DNA of 20,377 nt from MGIIa-L3 sp038150305 (lineage in GTDB: Archaea; Thermoplasmatota; Poseidoniia; Poseidoniales; Poseidoniaceae): assembly GCA_038150305.1 (NCBI GenBank), contig JAYOTG010000031.1, positions 1 to 20,377 on the forward strand, in the 5' to 3' direction. Within the stretch, counting starts at the first letter, position 1; every line of letters begins with the position of its first letter. The notes under the pieces were generated by a model. The model was not told the origin of the DNA and ran no database searches. It worked only from the letters and a program-made list of their open reading frames with translations. Shown here one piece after another: positions 1-6,159 of this stretch. Both the position numbers and the translations under genes were made by a program.

Positions 1-54
1 TAATGCACCGGCCTCCTAAGCCGGGGATCGCGGGTTCGAATCCTGCCACGTCCG
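1..54 (+). tRNA. tRNA-Arg (anticodon CCT), 5' end cut off by the window
   Basis: Only the 3' two thirds is present. The anticodon arm is at 8-24: stem CCGGC/GCCGG around the 7-base loop CTCCTAA, so the anticodon is CCT at 15-17, reading AGG arginine codons. The T arm is at 30-46, with stem GCGGG/CCTGC and the canonical TTCGAAT loop. The 3' acceptor strand CACGTCC (47-53) and discriminator G54 follow. No CCA is encoded, as is common in archaea. The D arm and 5' acceptor strand lie outside the window, so the acceptor pairing cannot be checked. There is no extra-long variable loop. The arginine assignment rests on the anticodon. Confidence 0.9.
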
Positions 55-120
55 CTCATTGGCCACCTTTCAGCCCGTCTGGGCGGGTCCCTTCAAAGCG
101 AGAGGGTCTGTCGAAGGACT

Positions 121-127
121 GAGGTGA
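121..127 (+). promoter_or_regulatory. Shine-Dalgarno site ahead of the first protein gene
   Basis: GAGGTGA is a 7-base match to the archaeal consensus GGAGGTGATC. It lies 4 bases before CTG at 132 and 67 bases before the first conventional start, GTG at 195. The same GAGGTGA-N4-start layout is seen at 12608 on the minus strand, and GGTGA-N4-ATG at 3812. This spacing argues for initiation at CTG 132. Confidence 0.5.
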
Positions 128-131
128 GCCC

Positions 132-1661
132 CTGATCGGCGAGGACGGCATCCCGGTTCCCTACGGGGAAGGTTTCAGCCGTCCCGAGGACCCCGTGAAG
201 CGTGCTGAGGCCCAACTCAACGCGGCGGAACGCATCCGTCAGCGAAGCGGCGCGATGGCCCGACACACCGCGTCACAACTCGGGCGCAAATGGCTGTGCA
301 TCCCCCTCGTGATGGGTTCCGTGGTCATTCTCGCTGCACCCACCGCCAACATTTCTTCTCCTCTGGCCCTATTGGCAATCTGGGCGCCGTTCAGCCTGCT
401 CGTGACGTCCTTCGCGACCCTTGCTGGCGAGGCCACACAGCAGGTGCTGCGTGCTCGAATTCAACTTCGTGCGTGGGGCGGCGGACCCGGCGGGCAATCG
501 CACGACCTCAAGGCACAACCGGGTCTGGATTTGGTGCAAGAAGGCATCAATGAATTGCGGCGCGTCAACGCCGCACAAGCCCTCCTCATTGGAGCCTCTG
601 CCATGTTGTTGTTGACCGCCTCCGCCATCACCACGGGCTCGGTCGGATGGAACCTTGCGATGCTGCTCGTCATCGTGTCGGGCGTGGCCCAAGGGTGGCA
701 CGCTCAAATCACCGCGGACAAGATGCTGCAGCTCGGGGACCCCTACCCTTTGCTCATCTCCTTCGTGCCCACCCATCACGCCACACAATTCGACGGCACC
801 CTGTCCGACCTCGTCCTCGCTCACCTCGATCCCGACCTGGTCATCGACTGGCGGGCATGGTGCAACGAACTGGTGAAGGCCGCTCTGGACCCACGTGGTC
901 CACGCCTTGTGCGCGAGCGCACCCTGCTCATCCTGGCCCTCCATCACGACGGTCATCTGGACGACGCCACGGCGATGTCGCACCTCGACGACCTGCTCGG
1001 TCAACCGACCGTGGACCGCCTGCTGCTTGACGAGGATGCGGTGATGAATTGGCGCTCTGTGCAGCGCCTTATTCAGCACGCGCTGGCGTCACAACCCAAC
1101 GCCACCTTGCTCCTCACCCGCCTTCTGGGGGACGTCGTGGGAGGCACCGTACGCAGAACGGGCCGGGATTGGCGCGTGGACACTGCGCTGGGGCCAGTGT
1201 GCGAGCGCGGGACGGGGCACCTCTTCGTCCTCGTTCACCACTGGGGGGAAGGGCGCGTTCCCGCCCACATCGAAATCCTCGCACCCGGTGGTGAGCCGTC
1301 AAAGCGCAATCAACGCGTCGTCGTTGAAGGTTGCAGAGCCCTCGAGGCCCCCATCGACCTGCAGGGCAAGGATCGTCGTGCGGCGATGGACCGAATGGTG
1401 GAGCATGTCGACCGCTCAACGATGCTCTGGTTCCGCTTGGCGTGGCCCACCACCCTGCGCGGGTCAACCCGTGTTCAGGTGCATCTCAAGGACGGCCATG
1501 GCCGCCTTATCGATGCTCGCGTGCTGAGGACCGAGCTTCGGCCGACGGCGAGAAGCAGTGCCCGGGCCCTAGTTCGTCGCTTGGTGACGGTCCGTTCCAT
1601 CAACGAATGGCCGCTTCCGAAACGCACCGGCGACCTCCTGACCGGTGAAGAAGAAGCGTAG
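132..1661 (+). CDS. Membrane protein of unknown function with four N-terminal helices and a large soluble C-terminal region
   Basis: I do not recognise the family. Read from GTG 195 it is 488 residues; read from CTG 132 it is 509. I prefer CTG 132 because the frame is open back to a TGA at 120-122, the extra 21 codons have the GC-rich third positions of the rest of the gene, and a GAGGTGA site sits 4 bases upstream. No ATG, GTG or TTG occurs in frame between 123 and 194. In the 195-based numbering there are hydrophobic segments at about 33-53, 57-80, 128-147 and 149-167, in two hairpins separated by a charged, glycine-rich stretch. The remaining 320 residues look soluble and probably cytoplasmic, with a helical part rich in Leu, Asp and His, then a probable beta-rich part near 330-460. 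It leads a five-gene run and ends 58 bases before the likely start of the flavoprotein. The function is open. Confidence 0.7.
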   Translation: MIGEDGIPVPYGEGFSRPEDPVKRAEAQLNAAERIRQRSGAMARHTASQLGRKWLCIPLVMGSVVILAAPTANISSPLALLAIWAPFSLLVTSFATLAGEATQQVLRARIQLRAWGGGPGGQSHDLKAQPGLDLVQEGINELRRVNAAQALLIGASAMLLLTASAITTGSVGWNLAMLLVIVSGVAQGWHAQITADKMLQLGDPYPLLISFVPTHHATQFDGTLSDLVLAHLDPDLVIDWRAWCNELVKAALDPRGPRLVRERTLLILALHHDGHLDDATAMSHLDDLLGQPTVDRLLLDEDAVMNWRSVQRLIQHALASQPNATLLLTRLLGDVVGGTVRRTGRDWRVDTALGPVCERGTGHLFVLVHHWGEGRVPAHIEILAPGGEPSKRNQRVVVEGCRALEAPIDLQGKDRRAAMDRMVEHVDRSTMLWFRLAWPTTLRGSTRVQVHLKDGHGRLIDARVLRTELRPTARSSARALVRRLVTVRSINEWPLPKRTGDLLTGEEEA

Positions 1662-1707
1662 GTCCAAGCGCGGGCCTTATGGCGCGTCCCTCCGTCGCGC
1701 GCTTGTC

Positions 1708-1712
1708 GGAGG
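1708..1712 (+). promoter_or_regulatory. Shine-Dalgarno site deciding the flavoprotein start
   Basis: GGAGG lies 7 bases before GTG 1720. The distance from the GAGG core to the start is 11 bases, the same as at 132 and 12608. It favours GTG 1720 over the in-frame GTG 1645, which would add 25 basic residues and overlap the upstream gene by 17 bases. Confidence 0.55.
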
Positions 1713-1719
1713 CATCGAA

Positions 1720-3354
1720 GTGGAAGTCTGGGACGTTGTGGTGCTTGGTGACGGGCCGGCAGGACTTGCCGCCGCGGCCAACGCGGCCAGTGAAGGCGCG
1801 AACGTGTTGTTGATGACCGCCGAGGCTCTTGGCCGACGCGATTCACGCATGGCCGACGGCCTCGCCGCGGCCATCGACGAGTCCACCAACCGCGGTCATC
1901 GTGAGGACACGATTCGCTCCGGAGCGTTCCTTTCCGACCAAGACATCGTGGCCAGCGTGACCACTTCCGCCGTTCGCGAGGCCGACCTCCTCGAGCGCCG
2001 CGGCGTCATCTTCCGCCGCGACCTGCGAGGCTTGCCTCAGGTGCGTCGGCTGCCCGGTCACGGCCAGCCGCGCGTCGTCGGGTCGGGCGACGCCGATTCA
2101 CGCGAACTTCAGCAGGTGATGGAAGAGCAGTGCATGCGCCATGGCGTGGTGCGCCGCAGCGATCAGGTCCCGCTCCGATTGGTCCACACCGGCCAGCGCG
2201 TGCAGGGCATCGTGGTCGCAGACCTGGCCGGCGGGCGCGTCCTCGGCTTGCAGTGCAAGGCGCTGATCCTTGCGGACGGCGGCGCTTCAGACCTCGCCCA
2301 TACGGGCCGTGGCGGACACGGCTTGGCGCTGGCCCTCGAAGCAGATTTGCCGCTCCGCGACATGGAATTCCTCGCTTCAACGCCGCTGGGTGTCCGGGAC
2401 ACTTCGATGACCCTCCCACTGGGCCTTCTCGCGGATGGCGCCGTGGTGTGTGAAGCGGACGGGAGTCCCATCGACCTCGGCGATGACCTGACCTCCGCGG
2501 TGAACGCGGTCCGCACGGCGAAGGAGGCCGTGATTGACCTTCGCGACCTCGGCGACGCTCGACCGTGGTATGACGCCACCTTCCGCTTGTTGGCCCAACG
2601 CCTTGGCGTGGATGCAGACCGACAGACCGTGGCCATCGAACCCCGGGCGTACGCCAGCCTCGGTGGCATTCCGGTTGATGAAGAAGGCCGCGCCGTCATC
2701 GGATCATGGTCCCGCTGGTTCACCGGCCTCTATGCCGCGGGTGGAACGGCGTGCACCGGCCTTCACGGCGCCGGCCTCCTGCCAGGCAACTTTGTCCTCG
2801 ACGCGCTGACGTCCGGCCGAGCGGCCGGCGCCTCGGCTGCAGCGTGGCTGGTTGACCAAGCACACGGTGGCTCCACCGCTGTCGCAGAAGCCGTTCAGCA
2901 AGCAGAAGCCGACGTCGCAGCCATGATGTCGCCCGCCGAGAGCGAAGACGGCGTGGTCCGCACCGGGGCCGTGACCTCAGCGGTCAGCGCCCTCATTCGC
3001 GGCGTGTTTGACGGCGGCACATCCGCCGACGAACTGACGGCTGCGTTGGACACCGTCGAACACCTCGCGGTTTCTGCGGAAGCCCTCCATCTCGACGACC
3101 GGTCGCTGGTGGCGAACGCCAATTTCGAAGCGGTGCTCGCAGCACAACACGGCGTTCAACAGGCCCGCGCAATGATCCAGAGCGCCATGGCGCGCACCGA
3201 ATCCCGTGGCGTCCACGTGCGCCATGACCACCCCGACATGGACGCGGACCAGATGCACCACACCCTGGTGTCCTCCGACGGCACCACCGACACCCTTGCG
3301 GTGCGCAAGGGCGTCTCAGGCCATTGGGTCCTCGCGCCCTCCGAATCGGCGTGA
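1720..3354 (+). CDS. SdhA/FrdA/NadB-like FAD-binding protein lacking the family's catalytic residues
   Basis: Length is 544 residues from GTG 1720. The N-terminus has a Rossmann dinucleotide motif (VVVLGDGPAGLAAA, GxGxxG at 10-15). The C-terminal FAD motif GLYAAGGTACTGLHGAG (about 336-352), followed by a GNFVLDAL stretch and GRAAG, is typical of the succinate dehydrogenase/fumarate reductase flavoprotein family. Key positions differ. The covalent-flavin His of SHTVAAQGG aligns with Arg43 in SRMADGLAA. The substrate His of FHPTG aligns with Thr222 in STPLG. The His before MMGGIP aligns with Tyr311 in AYASLGGIP. The catalytic Arg of GANRLGGN aligns with Leu353 in GAGLLPGN. FAD binding is therefore likely but noncovalent, and dicarboxylate oxidoreduction is unlikely. 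No iron-sulfur or membrane-anchor subunit lies beside it. The last 130 residues are helical. It probably shares an operon with its neighbours. The natural substrate is unknown. Confidence 0.85.
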   Translation: MEVWDVVVLGDGPAGLAAAANAASEGANVLLMTAEALGRRDSRMADGLAAAIDESTNRGHREDTIRSGAFLSDQDIVASVTTSAVREADLLERRGVIFRRDLRGLPQVRRLPGHGQPRVVGSGDADSRELQQVMEEQCMRHGVVRRSDQVPLRLVHTGQRVQGIVVADLAGGRVLGLQCKALILADGGASDLAHTGRGGHGLALALEADLPLRDMEFLASTPLGVRDTSMTLPLGLLADGAVVCEADGSPIDLGDDLTSAVNAVRTAKEAVIDLRDLGDARPWYDATFRLLAQRLGVDADRQTVAIEPRAYASLGGIPVDEEGRAVIGSWSRWFTGLYAAGGTACTGLHGAGLLPGNFVLDALTSGRAAGASAAAWLVDQAHGGSTAVAEAVQQAEADVAAMMSPAESEDGVVRTGAVTSAVSALIRGVFDGGTSADELTAALDTVEHLAVSAEALHLDDRSLVANANFEAVLAAQHGVQQARAMIQSAMARTESRGVHVRHDHPDMDADQMHHTLVSSDGTTDTLAVRKGVSGHWVLAPSESA

Positions 3355-3386
3355 GGATTGAAGTCCGCGTCGCGCCACGCACGCTC

Positions 3387-3815
3387 ATGGGCGAAGCGAC
3401 GCTGTTCGAACGCATCGTCCAAGGCAGCCTTCCGTCCCACCCTGTGGCACGCGGTCAAGGCTGGTACGCCTTCCTCGACGTTTTTCCTCGACGGCCGGGG
3501 CACACCCTTGTCGTGCCCGAGCGAGGCGTGCCCCGATTGGCCGACCTCCAGCCCGAGGAACGCAGGTCCTTGATGGACGGCGTGGCTGAGGCTCAGCGTC
3601 GTTTGAGCACGGTGTTCGACGCCGAGGATTTCCTCGTGCTGATTCACGATGGCGCGGGTGCAGGCCAAGAGGTGCCGCACGTGCACGTGCACGTGCTTCC
3701 GCGGACCTTAGGTGACGGCGGCCGCTCTTTGCCCGCCCTTTGGCCGGATGCACGGGGAGATCGGGCGGACGACGAGGCGCTGGCCGCTTGGTCGCAGGAC
3801 TTGGTGAAGGCATGA
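3387..3815 (+). CDS. HIT-family nucleotide hydrolase or transferase
   Basis: Length is 142 residues from ATG 3387. The start MGEATLFERIVQGSLPSHPV is the usual HIT N-terminus ('iF.kIi.geiP...'). The signature HVHVHVLPR at 98-106 is the HxHxHxx histidine triad, and the central His100 is the expected nucleophile. The segment around LDVFPRRPGHTLVVPERG (about 30-47) matches the core strand and loop of the family. HIT proteins hydrolyse or transfer nucleoside phosphoramidates, adenylated species or dinucleoside polyphosphates; the substrate cannot be read from the sequence. Earlier starts at TTG 3324 and GTG 3351 (the latter overlapping the flavoprotein stop as GTGA) are possible and would add up to 21 residues, but they lie outside the conserved domain. 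Its stop overlaps the next start as ATGA. Confidence 0.92.
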   Translation: MGEATLFERIVQGSLPSHPVARGQGWYAFLDVFPRRPGHTLVVPERGVPRLADLQPEERRSLMDGVAEAQRRLSTVFDAEDFLVLIHDGAGAGQEVPHVHVHVLPRTLGDGGRSLPALWPDARGDRADDEALAAWSQDLVKA

Positions 3816-5383
3816 CCAGCATCGTCGAGGACGGTCCCGTGGACCACCACGGTGAAGCCTTGCCGACCTTGACCAAAGCGAGTTCGAAGGTGCGGCTGGA
3901 TGCCTTGATGTCCGTGCCGCAACCACGGTGGGACCGGGCCATTCCCGGCTCGCCATTTTGGACCAAACTGGCCTTTGTGCTGCTGCGGATCGTCGCACGT
4001 GGACAATTCAAGTCCATGACCAGCGAAGGGCTGGAACGTCTGGACCACGACCGGGGCGCGATGTGCTGTGCATGGCACGTGAACGCCCTCATGGACCCCC
4101 TTGCCATCATGCTGACCCATCCCAGCCACTTCGTCATCGGTGGTCGGCACGACCTCGTGACCCGCCCAATCCTGAGCTTCTGGACGCGACGCATGGCGGT
4201 GCAGCCCGTTGTGCGCAAAGCCGAATTGTTGCGGGGCGGTTTCTCCCAGGAGGAAGCCCAGAACCTCAACGGACGCACCTTGCTCAACCTTGCACGTGGC
4301 ATTTCGTACGGTCACGGCGCCGCCCTGTTTCCTGAGGGCACGGCCCACGACGAGGCCCACCCAATCCGCCTCCGAACCGGCCCCATGCGCACGGTGCTCG
4401 CGGCGGCTGCCATCGCCCACGTCGAGGGACGGCCTCTTCCGCACCTCATCCCGGTCGGCTTGCACTTCCGGGTGCGCCACCATTTCCGCACCGATGCTCA
4501 CGTCGAATACAGCGAACCAATTCCGGTGGAATTGGACGACATCCCTGAAGATTTGTTGGCTGCTGTGAAGCAAAACGACTGGAGCGAGCCACCATCCGAC
4601 GCCGTCACGGCCTTGCGTGATGCGCTGACGCCCACGCTGCGTTGGTTGACGCCAGACGCCGTGGACTGGTCTGAGCGTCGAGCCTTGCACGTTTTGGCGC
4701 ACGTGCGTGCCCGTCGTGAGGCGCGGCCTTTGCCCGACTGGCCATCCGAAGTCATGGCGGCGCGGGCCGAGCGCGATGCGCTTCGTCCCGAGGGTGACCG
4801 CCCGCTCGATGACATCGTGCCTCAGCGCCTCACCTCTCCACCTCTAGATGCGGCCCATGCCGTAGCGGAGCGGCTCGAGGCCCACGGCCTCGATGGCCGC
4901 GACCTGAACCTCGAAGGTCTTGGCCTGCGAAAGAACTCCCCCCTGGCCGTGGCGGGCGGTCTGGTTCGCATGGCGCAATTTCTCCCCTTCCTTCCGGTGT
5001 TCCTGTTGTCGATGGGCGTCCAGTCCACTCTTGGCTACGTCAAGGGGAATTCAACCGACGAGGGCGTCGATGCCCGAACGACCTACCACTTCGTGTTCGC
5101 TCTGTTTGCCTCGATGATCGTGTGGCCCTTGGTGGCGGCGGGCCTCGCGGGAGGTGCGTACGCGACGGGCGCTCTGGATTCAAGCGGCATGCCAGAACTT
5201 GCGGCTGCGGCCTTGTTCGTGCTCTGTTTCCCCGTGTTCACGCTCTCAGGGTGGTCCTTCGCTGCGGCGTGGGACGGCTGGGTCATCGTGCGCGGCGGCC
5301 TACGTCGTGCCAAGTTGCGCCGTCGACATGGCGTTGATTTGCGGAAGGAGTTGGATGCCCTTCACGCAGCTGTAGCCGAGTGA
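3812..5383 (+). CDS. PlsC/LPLAT-superfamily glycerol-phosphate acyltransferase (Gpt2/Sct1-like, HX5D type) with C-terminal membrane helices
   Basis: Length is 523 residues from ATG 3812, which overlaps the HIT stop by 4 bases and has GGTGA 4 bases upstream. Block I is AWHVNALMDPL, with His89 and Asp95 separated by five residues. That HX5D spacing, with Asn two after His, is the form found in yeast Gpt2/Sct1-like enzymes and related bacterial proteins, not the HX4D of classical PlsC. Block III is LFPEGTAHDE (172-181), with FPEG and the following HD of the same subfamily. A later block is PVGLHFRVRHHFR leading to a YSEPIPVE motif. The family transfers acyl groups to glycerol-3-phosphate, dihydroxyacetone phosphate or lysophospholipid at the membrane. 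Helices at about 380-415, 424-453 and 460-487 anchor the C-terminus, followed by a basic cytoplasmic tail. In archaea, whose lipids are ether-linked, its role is not obvious. The superfamily call is firm; the substrate is inference. Confidence 0.9.
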   Translation: MTSIVEDGPVDHHGEALPTLTKASSKVRLDALMSVPQPRWDRAIPGSPFWTKLAFVLLRIVARGQFKSMTSEGLERLDHDRGAMCCAWHVNALMDPLAIMLTHPSHFVIGGRHDLVTRPILSFWTRRMAVQPVVRKAELLRGGFSQEEAQNLNGRTLLNLARGISYGHGAALFPEGTAHDEAHPIRLRTGPMRTVLAAAAIAHVEGRPLPHLIPVGLHFRVRHHFRTDAHVEYSEPIPVELDDIPEDLLAAVKQNDWSEPPSDAVTALRDALTPTLRWLTPDAVDWSERRALHVLAHVRARREARPLPDWPSEVMAARAERDALRPEGDRPLDDIVPQRLTSPPLDAAHAVAERLEAHGLDGRDLNLEGLGLRKNSPLAVAGGLVRMAQFLPFLPVFLLSMGVQSTLGYVKGNSTDEGVDARTTYHFVFALFASMIVWPLVAAGLAGGAYATGALDSSGMPELAAAALFVLCFPVFTLSGWSFAAAWDGWVIVRGGLRRAKLRRRHGVDLRKELDALHAAVAE

Positions 5384-5393
5384 CGCCGACGGT

Positions 5394-6071
5394 GTGGTTC
5401 AAAACGGTCCGGCTTCAGCCCACACCATGGACGCTTCCGAGGTCGGCACGCTCCTGCGTCGTTGGTTTGCCGGCGAACGCCTCGAGGTTCGGGAGCAGCA
5501 AGACCCACGGGCTGACGTCCATCTGGCGGTGAAGTATCCGCCCGGTCCACGAGGGCACACCTTCACGGTGGTCGTTCCGAAGGGTCGTGACCTCGTCGCG
5601 GTCTCCAGCGTGACGCGCGTGGACGCTGGCCAACAGGACGAGATGAGCGCCCTGATGGGCGAGGACGGCGAGGAGTGGAAAGGCTGGGTGCACGAGATGC
5701 GGATGCACCTCATCTCAAGCGGCGTGGATTGGAACCTGAGCATGGGTCATGAGGGAAAAGCCCGCCCCGGCCCCCTGCAAGCGTTCAACGTCAGCCTCCC
5801 CATTTGGTTCGACGGGCTGACGAAAAACGAACTTATGCAGGCCCTCCGTTCCCTCTGGATGAGCAAACTTGGACTCATCCACGAGATCAAGTTTGGATTC
5901 GGTCAGGGCGTGGGCCGCCCCGGCCCCGTCGACGACTGGGAGGAGCGAAAGCGCCAGCGTGGACAAAGCGGGAGCCGCCCAAGCACCGTGGAAGAGACGG
6001 CGGAAATCCAAATCCTCGACGATGACGCCGCGCCGTTCGGCAACGATTTCGACCCATCAGAGTGGATTTGA
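5394..6071 (+). CDS. Conserved archaeal protein, DUF2299-like, with acidic tail
   Basis: Length is 225 residues from GTG 5394, or 214 from ATG 5427 (MDASEVGTLLRRW); neither has a clear ribosome binding site. Residues about 12-165 form a compact alpha/beta domain: helix, strands with VKYPPGPRGHTFTVVVPKGRD, a long helix, then a segment ending IWFDGLTKNELMQALRSL. Length and layout recall DUF2299, from memory and unverified. No catalytic motif is visible. Residues about 180-225 are a disordered charged tail containing PSTVEET and ending DFDPSEWI. The same heptapeptide occurs in the Top6B tail in this window. It starts 10 bases after the acyltransferase stop and is the last gene of the run. Confidence 0.75.
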   Translation: MVQNGPASAHTMDASEVGTLLRRWFAGERLEVREQQDPRADVHLAVKYPPGPRGHTFTVVVPKGRDLVAVSSVTRVDAGQQDEMSALMGEDGEEWKGWVHEMRMHLISSGVDWNLSMGHEGKARPGPLQAFNVSLPIWFDGLTKNELMQALRSLWMSKLGLIHEIKFGFGQGVGRPGPVDDWEERKRQRGQSGSRPSTVEETAEIQILDDDAAPFGNDFDPSEWI

Positions 6072-6080
6072 GCCACCCTT

Positions 6081-6092
6081 GGTCATCTGACC
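6081..6092 (+). repeat. Short inverted repeat GGTCA-TC-TGACC upstream of the giant surface-protein promoter
   Basis: Perfect 5-base arms with a 2-base spacer. It starts 10 bases after the preceding stop and ends about 14 bases before the TATA-like box. It could be an operator half-site pair near the TFB recognition zone, or part of a 3' end structure. No T-run follows it. Confidence 0.35.
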
Positions 6093-6106
6093 TGAATGGG
6101 GTGCGG

Positions 6107-6113
6107 TTAAGTA
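6107..6113 (+). promoter_or_regulatory. TATA-like box for the 1674-residue surface protein
   Basis: TTAAGTA stands out in GC-rich DNA in the 88-base gap between genes. With the usual 25-27 base spacing, transcription would start near 6136, giving a 5' leader of about 24 bases that includes the ribosome binding site at 6147. The motif resembles TTTAAGA ahead of TFB. Confidence 0.45.
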
Positions 6114-6146
6114 GGATGAAACGTCGAATTGGGTTGCCAGTCCACT

Positions 6147-6152
6147 GGAGGT
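6147..6152 (+). promoter_or_regulatory. Shine-Dalgarno site for the surface protein
   Basis: GGAGGT lies 7 bases before ATG 6160. It is a strong match to the archaeal anti-SD complement and fixes the start. Confidence 0.7.
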
Positions 6153-6159
6153 CGACCCT

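Noticed and set aside
72..90. GCCC-GTCT-GGGC hairpin after the tRNA as a terminator
   Set aside because: The stem is only 4 bases, the loop is 4, and no T-run follows. The region is simply GC-rich, so I do not call it.
1645..1719. Basic 25-residue N-terminal extension of the flavoprotein from GTG 1645
   Set aside because: It overlaps the upstream gene by 17 bases, lacks a ribosome binding site and precedes the normal FAD-domain start; GTG 1720 has GGAGG at the right distance.
3740..3811. Upstream extension of the acyltransferase frame to ATG 3740
   Set aside because: It would overlap the HIT gene by 76 bases and has a Gly/Arg-rich shadow-like sequence; ATG 3812 has the ATGA overlap and a GGTGA site.
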